Positions 16,434 to 25,378 of a stretch of DNA of 64,000 nucleotides are shown piece by piece (positions within the stretch are counted from its first letter, which is position 1; each line of letters begins with the position of its first letter). Source of the stretch: Verrucomicrobiales bacterium (GTDB lineage Bacteria; Verrucomicrobiota; Verrucomicrobiia; Limisphaerales; J093); NCBI GenBank assembly GCA_024233215.1, contig JACKPW010000001.1, positions 186,001 to 250,000 on the forward strand, read 5' to 3'. The position numbers were made by a program, and so were the translations under genes. The notes beneath the pieces are model-generated. The model was not told the origin of the DNA. It did not search any database and saw nothing but the letters and a program-made list of their open reading frames with translations.

Positions 16434-19091
16434 CCGCATGCCCCGGTCATCATCGGCTTTCACGCAATCCTGTTCCTCTCCGGTGCGGGCTCCTTGGGCT
16501 ATCAGATTGTCTGGTCGCGGCAGTTGGGGCTCGGCCTGGGGCAGGAAATGGTGGCGGTGCTGGCGGTGGCCTGCGCCGTGCTGACCGGCCTGGCCGCGGG
16601 GGCATGGTTGTTTGACCGGAGTGCCTGGCTGCGAGCCCGGCCCTTGCGAACCTACGCCCTGGCCGAAGCGATGGTGGGAGGATGGGGGGCGCTGTCGCTG
16701 TGGACGTTACCGGTGGCGGCATCCTGGGCGCGGCAGTGGATCGGACTGGAGCCTTCTTCGGGTTGGCAGTGGGCGGTTTCCTTCTTCGTGCCACTCCTCG
16801 CACTGTCGCCGGCGTCCCTGGCTTTGGGCACGACCTTTCCCGCAATGGAAGCAGTGCTCCAACGGAGGCTCCCGTCGGGGGGGTGGGTGGGGTCACTCTA
16901 CGGATGCCAGACGCTGGGGGCGGTTCTCGGGGTGCTGGGCGGCGGACTGGGATTGGAGGCGGTCGGGGGCGCACCGTTGGCGCTGGGTGTTTTTGCGGCA
17001 GCGAACGGCCTTTGTGCGGTTGGGGCGTTGTGGCTGGGGCGGGGGGCGACCGATGACATACTGGGCAAGGTCGGCTGCCAGGCGGTTCCACCGCAGTCGA
17101 GTTCTCCCGGCGCGCGAAGGCTGCTCACCCTGCTGGCGGCCACCGGATTGCTTGGACTGGGGTACGAGGTTCTGGCGGTACGCGTTCTTCGCGAAGTCCT
17201 GGAGGGCACCGTCTATACCTACGCGGTGATCCTCGCGGTCTATCTGACCGGTGGTGCCGCGGGTGCCATGGTGCAGGCGAGGGTGAAGGCTCCCTTGCGG
17301 ATGCTGTTCGGCGCGCTGGCCGTGGCCTGCTGGGGGAGTTGGTGGATGGCACGATGGTCCCCGGGACTTTATTCTGCGACCCGCGCGTGTTTGGGCGATG
17401 CGATGGTTGCCACGGTGACCGCGGAGGGGCTGGCGGCGTCTGGAGTCCTGTTGCTGCCGGCGTTCTTCATGGGGTGGACCTTTGCCGAGTTGGCGCAGAG
17501 CGTGCGCAACTTGACCGGTCGCCTGGGGTTGGGGGTGGCGGTAAACATGCTCGCCGCGGCATCGAGCCCGCTCGCCTTTGGACTCTGGCTGGGGCCCGTG
17601 ATCGGATTTGGCTGGAGTGGCGTCACGGTGGTGGGGGGATACCTGCTGCTGGCCGCACTCGAGGTCCGACCCCGGATTGGGAGGCTGTCCGGTGAATCGT
17701 CGCGATTCCCGCCTCGCGAGTGGCTCCTCCTGGCTGTCTTGCTGGTAGGGGCGGTCGTTGCGAAGTCCGAACCCGGCCGACTCCAGGATCTCCCCGCCGG
17801 GAGTCGCGTGGTCGCGGAATGCCGGGGCGTGGCGGAAACGGCGCGAGTGATCGAGGACTCTTCCGGCCAGCGGACCCTGCGGGTGGGACTGCATCTGAAC
17901 ATGGGGGGCACCGGAGCCGCCCGTTGGGAGCGACTACAGGCCCACATCCCGCTGTTGCTCCATCCCGCGCCACGCCACGCGCTGTTCCTGGGTGCCGGCA
18001 CCGGGATTACCCTCGGCTGTTGCCTGAGTTACCCGGACCTCGATGCCACCGGTGTCGAACTGCTCCCGGAAGTGGCCGGTCTGGCGGGTTGGTTCGACGC
18101 GGCAAGCAGCTTCAAGTCCTGGCCGCCCAGGATCCGGTTGGCCACGGCGGATGCCCGACGGTTTGTGCAGATCGCGCCGGGCCAGTATGACGTGATCGTC
18201 GGGGATCTCTTTCATCCGGGGCGTGACGGAGCGGCGGGCCTGTTCACCCGGGAGCACTTTGCCGCCGTGCGCGCGCGTCTCGCGGAGAAGGGGTTCTTTC
18301 TGCAATGGCTGCCATTGCACCAGCTTCAGGGCAGGGCCTTGAAATCGGTTGTGCGGACCTTTCAGGAGGTCTTCCCGGAAGCGCAGGCCTGGTGGCTGGA
18401 CTGGGATGTCGAGGTGCCCGTGCTTGGGTTACTGGGCGGCAGGGAAGGGCATCAGACTCCCGTCACCTGGCTGGAGGAGGATCCGTCGCTTGCCGAGGTC
18501 ACCCGGATCGCGTCGGCGGAGGCGGGCTTGCCGCACGCCCGGTCGGTCCTGTTCCGGCTCGCGGCCGACGCGGCCACCCTTCGGCGGTGGACCGGGGATG
18601 CTCCGCTGAACACGGATGCCATGCCGGTGCTGACCTTCCTGGCACCCCGTCTGACCGTCCGAACGAACCTGGAGCCTTTCGCCCCGGTGCGCGAACTGCT
18701 GGCCCTGCCCGTGCCGTCGCCGGACTCGGTTTTGCTCGACCTCAAGAGCGCCGGGGGCGAGGCCTTGAGCTCCCGAATCGTGCAGGCGTGGGAGGCAAGG
18801 AACCTCTACCTGAACGGCGAGATTGCGGAGGCGGAACGCAAACCCGAAGAAGCGATCGCCCGCTGGCTCGATAGCGCCGCCGAGAGTCCGGATTTCACGA
18901 CCGGTTACGCCAGGTGCCTCTCGTTGGCCGCGGCCTGGGTTGGGGAACGTCCGGCCGAGGCGGAGGAGTTACTCCGCCGGCTGGATCAGGTTCGCCCGGA
19001 ACGACCCGTGGCGCGCGATCTGCTTCGCCGGCTGTTCCCCGACGCTCCGGGGTCAGTCCCGAGTATTCATAACTCGGTCACGGGGCCGTGA
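16413..19091 (+). CDS. Membrane-fused spermidine-synthase-like protein
   Basis: 892 residues. Residues 1-470 form about 12 hydrophobic segments (opening FHAILFLSGAGSLGYQIVWSRQL, the standard start of SpeE-fused MFS-like proteins); residues about 520-740 form a SAM-binding spermidine-synthase-like domain with LFLGAGTGITLG, GVELLPEV and YDVIVGDLFHP; the rest is helical and TPR-like. The family is widespread and mostly uncharacterised; aminopropyl transfer to a polyamine is plausible but unproven, as substrate residues were not checked. The start codon lies just before an inverted-repeat arm and the C-terminal ~15 residues are read through another such element, so both ends of the gene touch repeats. 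Possibly cotranscribed with the kinase/enolase pair. Confidence 0.82.
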   Translation: MTISRTAPHAPVIIGFHAILFLSGAGSLGYQIVWSRQLGLGLGQEMVAVLAVACAVLTGLAAGAWLFDRSAWLRARPLRTYALAEAMVGGWGALSLWTLPVAASWARQWIGLEPSSGWQWAVSFFVPLLALSPASLALGTTFPAMEAVLQRRLPSGGWVGSLYGCQTLGAVLGVLGGGLGLEAVGGAPLALGVFAAANGLCAVGALWLGRGATDDILGKVGCQAVPPQSSSPGARRLLTLLAATGLLGLGYEVLAVRVLREVLEGTVYTYAVILAVYLTGGAAGAMVQARVKAPLRMLFGALAVACWGSWWMARWSPGLYSATRACLGDAMVATVTAEGLAASGVLLLPAFFMGWTFAELAQSVRNLTGRLGLGVAVNMLAAASSPLAFGLWLGPVIGFGWSGVTVVGGYLLLAALEVRPRIGRLSGESSRFPPREWLLLAVLLVGAVVAKSEPGRLQDLPAGSRVVAECRGVAETARVIEDSSGQRTLRVGLHLNMGGTGAARWERLQAHIPLLLHPAPRHALFLGAGTGITLGCCLSYPDLDATGVELLPEVAGLAGWFDAASSFKSWPPRIRLATADARRFVQIAPGQYDVIVGDLFHPGRDGAAGLFTREHFAAVRARLAEKGFFLQWLPLHQLQGRALKSVVRTFQEVFPEAQAWWLDWDVEVPVLGLLGGREGHQTPVTWLEEDPSLAEVTRIASAEAGLPHARSVLFRLAADAATLRRWTGDAPLNTDAMPVLTFLAPRLTVRTNLEPFAPVRELLALPVPSPDSVLLDLKSAGGEALSSRIVQAWEARNLYLNGEIAEAERKPEEAIARWLDSAAESPDFTTGYARCLSLAAAWVGERPAEAEELLRRLDQVRPERPVARDLLRRLFPDAPGSVPSIHNSVTGP

Positions 19092-19135
19092 GATTGTGTG
19101 TTTCGGGAAGGCACGATACTCGGGACTGACCCCGG
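19047..19135. repeat. REP-like inverted repeat between convergent genes (ccggggtcagtcccgagtat)
   Basis: Perfect 20-bp arms at 19047-19066 and 19116-19135 enclose 49 bp that hold a second palindrome (cacggggccgtg, 19079-19090), giving a cloverleaf-like fold. The element begins inside the 3' end of the spermidine-synthase-like gene, supplying its last codons and stop, and ends 8 bp before the 3' end of the minus-strand aminotransferase gene. It could act as a bidirectional terminator. The outer ggggtcag motif is shared with the element at 56999. Confidence 0.8.
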
Positions 19136-19143
19136 CGCTTGAT

Positions 19144-20319
19144 TCAGAGCGAGCGCACGAATTGTGCCATCCGTTCCACCGCCTCCTCGATGCGGTCCAT
19201 GGCGGTGGCGTAGCAGCAGCGCAGGAAGCCCTCACCGCACTCACCGAAGGCGGTGCCCGGGACGCACGCCACCGACTTCTCCTTCAGCAACCGCACGGCG
19301 AACTCCTTGGAGGTCAGGCCGGTGGGTTGTACCGACGGAAACGCGTAGAAGGCGCCGCGGGGCAGGTGACAGGGCAGTCCGATCTCATTGAAGGAGCGGA
19401 CGATGAAATCACGCCGGAGCCGGTAAGATTCGCGCATTTCCTCGGTTGCGGACTGACCGTTGCGCAGGGCCTCGATGGCGGCTTCCTGGCTGATGATGCT
19501 GGCACAGAGCATGGAGTATTGGTGCACCTTCATCATGGCCTCGATGAGGTCCACCGGGCCACACGCGTAGCCGATGCGGAAACCGGTCATGGCGTAGGCC
19601 TTCGAGAAGCCATGCAGGAAGATCGTCCGTTCCCGCATTCCGGGCAGCGCAACGAAGCTGGCGTGGTGGCCTTCGTAGGTGAGTTCGGAATAGATCTCAT
19701 CGGTGATCACGATGAGGTTGTGCTTCACCGCCAGATCCGCGATGGCCTGGAGATCCGGCTGGGTCATCGTGCCGCCGGTGGGGTTGGTGGGGAAGTTGAG
19801 CACCAGCACCTTGGTGCGGGGCGTGATCATGGCGGCGATGGCCTCCGGTCGGACGGCAAAACCGTCCTCGGCGCGACACACCACCGGCCGGGCGACACCG
19901 TGGGCGAGGGCGATGCCGGGCATGTAGCTGACGTAGCAGGGCTCGTGGTAGATCACTTCATCCCCAGGGTTGAGCAGGGCGCGCATGGCGATGTCCAGTG
20001 CCTCGCTGACTCCCACGGTGACGAGGACCTCGTTGACCGGGTTGTAGGCGGCCCCGAAACCCTCGGCCACCCGTCGGGCGATGGCCTCGCGGAGTTTCAG
20101 CAGCCCGAAGTTTGAGGTGTACGTGGTTCGCCCGCGTTCCAGGGCGTAGATCGCCGCCTCCCGGATGTTCCAGGGCGTGACGAAATCGGGTTCGCCCACG
20201 CCGAGGGAAATGACGCCGGGCATGCCCTGCACGATGTCGAAAAACTCCCGGATGCCCGACCGCGGCAGGGCGCGCACGTGGTCGGCGACGAATTGACTGA
20301 CTGGCGTGGTGGTGTCCAT
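19144..20319 (-). CDS. Class I/II PLP-dependent aminotransferase
   Basis: 391 residues of the aspartate/aromatic-type aminotransferase family (fold type I). The PLP-binding Lys240 is in GFSKAYAMTGFRIGY; NFPTNPTGGT binds the cofactor phosphate region, DEIYSELTYEG carries the Asp/Tyr pair, and the substrate carboxylate Arg is in LRCCYATA. The frame is open further upstream but MDTTTPVSQFVADHVRALP is the natural N-terminus. Likely role is transamination of an amino acid with 2-oxoglutarate; the exact substrate cannot be read from sequence. It stands alone, with repeats on both sides. Confidence 0.9.
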   Translation of the reverse strand: MDTTTPVSQFVADHVRALPRSGIREFFDIVQGMPGVISLGVGEPDFVTPWNIREAAIYALERGRTTYTSNFGLLKLREAIARRVAEGFGAAYNPVNEVLVTVGVSEALDIAMRALLNPGDEVIYHEPCYVSYMPGIALAHGVARPVVCRAEDGFAVRPEAIAAMITPRTKVLVLNFPTNPTGGTMTQPDLQAIADLAVKHNLIVITDEIYSELTYEGHHASFVALPGMRERTIFLHGFSKAYAMTGFRIGYACGPVDLIEAMMKVHQYSMLCASIISQEAAIEALRNGQSATEEMRESYRLRRDFIVRSFNEIGLPCHLPRGAFYAFPSVQPTGLTSKEFAVRLLKEKSVACVPGTAFGECGEGFLRCCYATAMDRIEEAVERMAQFVRSL

Positions 20320-20725
20320 CGCAGCCGCGTAGCAAAGCGGGGGGCGGCCGGCCACGAAAGGAAAAACTGCGGGGACCGGTTCCGGAAACGCGATGCTCGG
20401 CTCGAACTGCAGGGCTGCCGGTGATCCGCCCTGAACGCGCCGAAGGAGAGTCGGTTCTCCGGGTTGGTTCCCCCGCAGGGCCAGTGACAAAGTCGGAGCG
20501 CAGGTTTCCAAATCCGCAAGCGTTCGCAGGTTCGGACGGTCTGTCGAATTGAACTCGGCGATACAGCAGATCAGGTATCTGCGCTACGAACCAACGACTT
20601 GCGCGGACTTTGTCACTGGCCCGGGGTTCCCCCCGGGGCGCCGCCAAGAAACGCATTGCCCACCTGCCCGTGGGACTGCAGCATTTCCTGACGACAACGA
20701 CAACCACGGATACGAAACGGACACC
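20320..20725. other. 406-bp divergent spacer with a perfect 17-bp inverted repeat
   Basis: Between the divergent aminotransferase and Gfo/Idh/MocA genes. Arms gggccagtgacaaagtc (20478-20494) and gactttgtcactggccc (20606-20622) are exact reverse complements, enclosing 111 bp; both are flanked by runs of C or G (ttccccc). Frames run through the region on both strands but give low-complexity products. It may be a non-autonomous mobile element or repeat. Promoters for both genes must lie here, but no clear hexamers were found. Confidence 0.6.
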
Positions 20726-21883
20726 ATGGACAGCGTTAGAATTGGCATCATCGGCCTTGGCAACATCGGCAAATACCACGCGGGCTACCTGCAGGAGGGC
20801 AGGGTGTCTCGTTGCGCGCTCACGGCGGTCGCGGATCCCTTTGCTCCGCTGGCGCCCTGGGAACAGAAGGGGTTGAAGACGTTTTCGGACGGCGAGACCA
20901 TGATGAGGTCGGGCGAGATCGACGCGGTGATCATTGCCACGCCGCACTACCAGCACACCACGTTGGGGATCGCGGCGTTTGAAGCCGGCTTGCATGTCAT
21001 GGTCGAGAAGCCGATCTCGGTGCACAAGGCGGATGCCGAACGACTCATCGCCGCCCACGCACAGCAAGACGGGAGGGTGTTCGGGGCTATGTTCCAACTT
21101 CGCACCGAGCCGCGCTACATGCGGATGAAGCGGGTCATCGAGAGCGGGGAACTGGGTGACATCGTCCGGGTGAACTGGATCAACACGGACTGGTTCCGCA
21201 CGGAGATCTACTATGCCAGCGGCGGCTGGCGGGCGACCTGGAAGGGCGAGGGCGGCGGCGTGTTGCTCAACCAGTGTCCGCACAATCTCGACATTCTCCA
21301 GTGGCTTTGCGGGATGCCGTCAAGGGTCCGCGGGTTCTGCCAGATCGGCCGCTACCACAACATCGAGGTCGAGGACAATGTGACCGCGTATCTCGAATGG
21401 AGCAACGGCGCGACCGGCGTGTTCATCACCTCCACCGGCGAGGCCCCCGGCACGAATCGCTTCGAGATTTGCGGCACGCGCGGCAAGCTGCTGCTGGAGC
21501 ACAACCGGCTCCATTTCACCCGGAATGACACCGACATGCTGACCTTCAGCCGGGAGTCCAAGGTCGGGTTTGCCAAGCCCGAGGTGTGGAACGCTGAGAT
21601 CCCCTTTGCCGACGTGCCGGCCCAGCACGCGACGCTGATGCAGAATTTCGTCGACGCGATCCTCGATGGCACCGACCTCGTGGCGCCCGGTGCGGATGGC
21701 ATGAACTCAATCGAACTGGCCAACAGTGCCCTGTACTCCTCGCTGGTCGGGCAGACCATCGACCTGCCGTTGGATGGAGCGGCCTATGAATCCAAGCTCC
21801 AGCAACTCATTGCCGAATCGAAGTTCGAGAAGAAGGTGGTGGAGGTGAAGGGCGAGGATTTCACGAAGTCGTTTGTGAGGTAG
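20726..21883 (+). CDS. Gfo/Idh/MocA family NAD(P)-dependent oxidoreductase
   Basis: 385 residues, cytosolic (no signal peptide). The N-terminal Rossmann domain has GIIGLGNIGKYHAG near residue 10, and EKPISV at about 95 carries the conserved lysine; the C-terminal alpha/beta domain includes GGGVLLNQCPHNLDILQW with the catalytic-type Asp/His pair. The family oxidises or epimerises sugars, inositols or sugar acids. The ATG at 20726 is chosen because the Rossmann motif follows at once. Context (sugar isomerase, aldolase and symporter genes elsewhere in the window) suggests carbohydrate catabolism. Confidence 0.9.
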   Translation: MDSVRIGIIGLGNIGKYHAGYLQEGRVSRCALTAVADPFAPLAPWEQKGLKTFSDGETMMRSGEIDAVIIATPHYQHTTLGIAAFEAGLHVMVEKPISVHKADAERLIAAHAQQDGRVFGAMFQLRTEPRYMRMKRVIESGELGDIVRVNWINTDWFRTEIYYASGGWRATWKGEGGGVLLNQCPHNLDILQWLCGMPSRVRGFCQIGRYHNIEVEDNVTAYLEWSNGATGVFITSTGEAPGTNRFEICGTRGKLLLEHNRLHFTRNDTDMLTFSRESKVGFAKPEVWNAEIPFADVPAQHATLMQNFVDAILDGTDLVAPGADGMNSIELANSALYSSLVGQTIDLPLDGAAYESKLQQLIAESKFEKKVVEVKGEDFTKSFVR

Positions 21884-21892
21884 GAGGGCGTG

Positions 21893-22141
21893 AAGTCCGA
21901 AATCCGAAATCCGAAGATCGAAGCGAGCCCGAATTCCAGTTCCGTTGCGTCAGTGAGCGGGCAAAGTGGGTTTAGGATCATCCGAGGTGGCCCCTTTGCG
22001 ACGGGCTCTCGAGGGTGTTCATTGGCCAGGCTTCTCCGTGAGATGTGCAGTGGGCGATACGCAACGCGCAACCCGAACGTTGAGCTTCGGCCTTCATGCT
22101 TCGGCCTTGCTTCGGGTTTCGGATTTCGGGTTTCGGATTTC
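21893..22141. repeat. tccgaaat-type inverted repeat in a convergent spacer
   Basis: The left arm (21894-21923) is a tandem of (a)tccgaaat ending in gaagatcgaagc; the right arm (22101-22141) is the imperfect reverse complement, tcgggtttcggatttcgggt then ttcggatttc. The spacer lies between the convergent Gfo/Idh/MocA and URO-D genes. The same tccgaa word recurs at 59490. It looks like a dispersed repeat rather than a gene; no frame in it is convincing. Confidence 0.55.
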
Positions 22142-22149
22142 CCCCGGGG

Positions 22150-23412
22150 CTACCCGCTTGCGCTCTCGCGCACGGCCTTGAACATGGACTCAACGTTCTC
22201 GATGGGCGTGTTGCCCTGGACGTTGTGGATTGCGTCGAATACGTGGCCGCCGTCGCGGTTGAAGATGTCGATGCGTTCCCGTACCTCGCGGTAGACCGCG
22301 TCCGGGGTGCCGAATGCCATCGTCTGCTGGGTGTCGACTCCGCCGCCCCAGAAGGTGAGGTCGCGTCCGAACTCCTGCTTGAGACGGGCGGGGTCCATGT
22401 CGGCGGCGGAACATTGGACCGGATTCAGCACATCGAACCCGGCTTCGATGAAATCCGGGATGAGTGCGTAGACCGAGCCGCACGAGTGGATGAAGGTCTT
22501 CCAGTTGGAGCGCCGGTGAATCAGGTCGTTGATCTGCCGGTGAAACGGTTGGTAGAGGTCGCGGTAGGCGTCGACGGAGATAAACGGGCCGCGTTGGGTG
22601 CCGAAGTCCGTGCCGGTGATCAGCCCCACTTGGATGGTGTCGCCGAACAGGTCGATCAGGGTCCGGACATTCTCCAGTGCGAGTTCGCATTGCCGCTCGA
22701 AGATCTTCCAGACGTGGTCGCGACGGAGCTTCGTGGAGATGTACCATTCACTGACGTCCCGGATGCCCCGGGGGTGCTTCAGCCACGGCGCCGGCACCAG
22801 CGCGATGTCGCCGAAGGCGGTCCCCGGAATCACCAGGATCGAGCCCTTGTCCGCTCGCGCCTCGAACCAGGCCTTCTTCGCGCGGTAGAAGGCCAGGTCC
22901 TCCTCGCCCAGCAGGGCGAACTCCTCAGTGTTGTCCGCCGGGTCGAGGTGGTCGTCGTCGATGGGATCCTGGCGGATCACAGCGTCGAAGAAGTAGCCGC
23001 TCTCGGGCATGTGACCGCTGGGCCCGAGGGTGGTGTCGCCTTCCGGATGCATGTACCACCCGCCGTCGGGGGCCGGGGTGAGGTTCAGGGCGCCCGGGAC
23101 CAGGCAGGTCACCCCGTCGAACGTCGTGAACTCCTTCCAGTCCTTTGCTTCGGTCCCGAAAATCGATTTCCTTCCGAGACTGCCGATCACGTCGATACCC
23201 AGCGCCTCGCGGAGGGCGTCGTCAATTTCCCCCAGCATCTGGTAGGGTTCGATCACTTTCACGAGGTGGTTGGATTCCCCAAGGACCCGTTGCCGAAGGC
23301 GATGCACAACGGAAACGTGGATGCCGGTGACGAAGGTGGCGCCGAAATCCACCGGCACACGGTCCGGTTGGCGATGGTTCAGGGCGGAGGCAAGACGCTC
23401 GTGGCTGTTCAT
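22150..23412 (-). CDS. Uroporphyrinogen decarboxylase (URO-D) family protein, probably not HemE
   Basis: 420 residues, longer than HemE (~350). It has the URO-D TIM-barrel: MNSHERLASALNHRQPDRVPVDF at the start, then VGLITGTDFGTQRGPFIS and the late IHSCGSVYALIPDFIEAGFDVLNPVQ segment with the HxCG metal-site-like motif typical of corrinoid methyltransferase relatives (MtaA/CmuA type). In PVC bacteria many paralogues are scattered among sugar-degradation genes. Probable role: methyl-group or unknown small-molecule chemistry; haem synthesis is unlikely. The start at 23412 is fixed by this conserved N-terminus. Divergent from grpE. Confidence 0.82.
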   Translation of the reverse strand: MNSHERLASALNHRQPDRVPVDFGATFVTGIHVSVVHRLRQRVLGESNHLVKVIEPYQMLGEIDDALREALGIDVIGSLGRKSIFGTEAKDWKEFTTFDGVTCLVPGALNLTPAPDGGWYMHPEGDTTLGPSGHMPESGYFFDAVIRQDPIDDDHLDPADNTEEFALLGEEDLAFYRAKKAWFEARADKGSILVIPGTAFGDIALVPAPWLKHPRGIRDVSEWYISTKLRRDHVWKIFERQCELALENVRTLIDLFGDTIQVGLITGTDFGTQRGPFISVDAYRDLYQPFHRQINDLIHRRSNWKTFIHSCGSVYALIPDFIEAGFDVLNPVQCSAADMDPARLKQEFGRDLTFWGGGVDTQQTMAFGTPDAVYREVRERIDIFNRDGGHVFDAIHNVQGNTPIENVESMFKAVRESASG

Positions 23413-23536
23413 GGCGATGGTGCTGACGGTCGGACCGCTTCCCAGGTCCGGGTGGTTACCGGGGTATTTGGCCAGAAGCGGCCCCGGACGAAAAGGCGGA
23501 AAGAGGCCGGGTGTTTCGCCCGGGCGTTCGCGCCGG

Positions 23537-23565
23537 TTGCCTCCCGTGCCCGCATTGTGTATTTT
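23537..23565 (+). promoter_or_regulatory. Probable sigma70-type promoter of grpE-dnaJ-rsmE
   Basis: ttgcct (23537-23542) and tattttt (from 23560) are separated by 17 bp, with transcription expected to start about 16 bases before the grpE ATG; a ggag ribosome-binding site (23581-23584) lies four bases upstream of that ATG. No CIRCE repeat (ttagcactc...gagtgctaa) is present, so HrcA control is not supported. Confidence 0.5.
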
Positions 23566-23587
23566 TCGCACTCTTTTGTTGGAGACG

Positions 23588-24187
23588 ATGAGCAAGAAAC
23601 ACAACGAGAACGATCCGGCGGCCGGGATGGCTGAGGTGATCGAAGTGGTCCAGGAAGCCGGCGAGTCCACGGAGCGAACGCCTGGCACCGGGGAAGCCGG
23701 GGCTTCGGCGTCACCGGAGGAACTGGTCGCCCTGCGCGACCAAGCGGCGAAGGCGGAGGAGAACCGTGACCTGTACATCCGGGCGATGGCCGATCTGGAC
23801 AACTTCCGGAAGCGCGCCGCGCGAGAGCGGCAGGACGCAGTGAAGTATGCGAACGAATCCCTGCTTAACCGGATCATTCCGGTGCTGGACAGCTTCGAGT
23901 TGGCACTGGCAGCCACGGACAGCGCGCACGAGGCGGTTCGGGACGGGGTGAAGATGATTTTCGACCAACTCCGCGGCGCGCTGACGGAGGCCGGTTTGCA
24001 GGAGGTGGACGCCGCCGGTCAGGCTTTCGACCCGGCGCTTCATGAGGCGGTTTCGATGCTGGAGACCGCCGAGACGCCGGACGGTCACGTGGTCCAGCAG
24101 TTGCGCAAGGGATACCGGCTGAACGACCGATTGATGCGGCCCGCGACCGTGGTTGTGGCGCGCGCACCGTCGACTCCGTCGGCCTGA
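23588..24187 (+). CDS. grpE: Nucleotide exchange factor GrpE
   Basis: 199 residues; exchanges ADP for ATP on DnaK. An acidic low-complexity N-terminus (1-55) precedes a long coiled-coil region (about 48-100, with NRDLYIRAMADLDNFRKR) and the beta-wing domain ending GYRLNDRLMRPATVVVA, the family signature. ATG at 23588 has a ggag site directly upstream. dnaJ follows after 17 bp. dnaK itself is not in the window. Normal length. Confidence 0.95.
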   Translation: MSKKHNENDPAAGMAEVIEVVQEAGESTERTPGTGEAGASASPEELVALRDQAAKAEENRDLYIRAMADLDNFRKRAARERQDAVKYANESLLNRIIPVLDSFELALAATDSAHEAVRDGVKMIFDQLRGALTEAGLQEVDAAGQAFDPALHEAVSMLETAETPDGHVVQQLRKGYRLNDRLMRPATVVVARAPSTPSA

Positions 24188-24204
24188 CCGGTTACGCACG
24201 CATC

Positions 24205-25368
24205 ATGGCAAAACAGGATTTCTACGAACTGCTCGGGGTGTCGAAGGAGGCCTCGGCGGAGGAGATCAAGAAGGCCTACCGGAAACTGGCGCTCAAGTAT
24301 CATCCGGATCGCAATCCCGGGGACAAGGACGCCGAGGAGAAGTTCAAGGAGATCGGGCATGCGTACGAGATCCTGAGCGATCCCCAGCAGCGGGCCGCCT
24401 ACGACCAGTATGGCCACGCGGCGTTTGATCCGCGGGCGCGGGCACAGCGCGGGGCGGGCGGCGGCTTCGGCGGTTTTCATGACCCGTTCGACATCTTCCG
24501 CGAGGTTTTCGGCGGTGGGGGCGGCGGCGGTGGGGGCAGCATCTTCGATGAACTGTTTGGCGGCGGCGGGCGGCGTGATCCCTCCGGGGCGCAACGCGGG
24601 GCGGATCTCCGTTACGACCTGGAGATCACCTTCCAGGAAGCCGCGCTGGGGTGCGAAAAGCAGATCAAGCTGACGAAGGCGGGGCCCTGCGAATCGTGTC
24701 AGGGTTCGGGCGCCGAGAAGGGGTCCGGGCGAAAGCCATGCCACACCTGCGGCGGCCGCGGACAGGTGGAACAGGTGCTGGGGGGATTCATGCGGGTGCG
24801 GCAGACCTGCCCCCGTTGCGAGGGGGCCGGGCAGGTCATCGAGAAGCCGTGCCGACGCTGCAACGGGACCGGGCGCACCGACCAGCACGGCACCGTGACC
24901 ATCCGGATTCCTCCCGGGGTGGACACCGGAACGAGGTTGCGTTCCTCGGGCAACGGCGAGAGCGGCGCCCGCGGCGGCCCGTCGGGAGATCTCTACGTGG
25001 TCCTGCATGTGCGGGCACACGAGATCTTCCAGCGCGACGGCGATGACCTGATCTGCGAGGTCCCGATCAGCTTTGTGCAGGCGGCCCTGGGTGCGAACAT
25101 CGAGGTGCCCACCCTCGATGGCTCGGCCCATATCAAGGTACCCGCGGGGACGCAATCGGGTTCGGTGTTCCGCCTGCGCGGTCGCGGGGTGAAGAACGTC
25201 CAGGGCTACGGGCAGGGCGACCTGCATGTGCGCGTGGTGGTGGAGGTGCCGACCCGGTTGAGCAGCGAGCAGCGCGGCAAGCTCGAGGAATTTGCCGCCC
25301 TGTGCGATGAGAATGTGAATCCCCGGTCGCGCAGCTTCTTCGAGAAAGCGCGGGATCTATTCCGGTAA
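24205..25368 (+). CDS. dnaJ: Molecular chaperone DnaJ
   Basis: 387 residues, cytosolic co-chaperone that stimulates DnaK. The J-domain (1-70) has the KYHPDRNPG HPD motif; a Gly/Phe-rich linker (about 75-130) contains two poly-Gly runs; the zinc-binding domain shows four CxxCxGxG-type repeats (CESCQGSG, CHTCGGRG, CPRCEGAG, CRRCNGTG); the C-terminal client-binding domains follow. Full type I DnaJ. It lies between grpE and rsmE in one operon. Confidence 0.97.
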   Translation: MAKQDFYELLGVSKEASAEEIKKAYRKLALKYHPDRNPGDKDAEEKFKEIGHAYEILSDPQQRAAYDQYGHAAFDPRARAQRGAGGGFGGFHDPFDIFREVFGGGGGGGGGSIFDELFGGGGRRDPSGAQRGADLRYDLEITFQEAALGCEKQIKLTKAGPCESCQGSGAEKGSGRKPCHTCGGRGQVEQVLGGFMRVRQTCPRCEGAGQVIEKPCRRCNGTGRTDQHGTVTIRIPPGVDTGTRLRSSGNGESGARGGPSGDLYVVLHVRAHEIFQRDGDDLICEVPISFVQAALGANIEVPTLDGSAHIKVPAGTQSGSVFRLRGRGVKNVQGYGQGDLHVRVVVEVPTRLSSEQRGKLEEFAALCDENVNPRSRSFFEKARDLFR

Positions 25369-25378
25369 GGGCTGGGCC

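Noticed and set aside
22150..23412. Assignment as hemE
   Set aside because: Too long and with the HxCG-type motif of corrinoid methyltransferase relatives; no haem genes nearby.
23537..23587. A CIRCE element controlling grpE-dnaJ
   Set aside because: Only cgcactc is present; there is no inverted gagtgctaa partner.
22096..23634. A 512-codon plus-strand frame over the URO-D gene
   Set aside because: Shadow of the minus-strand gene, which has clear URO-D motifs. The product has no recognisable domain.
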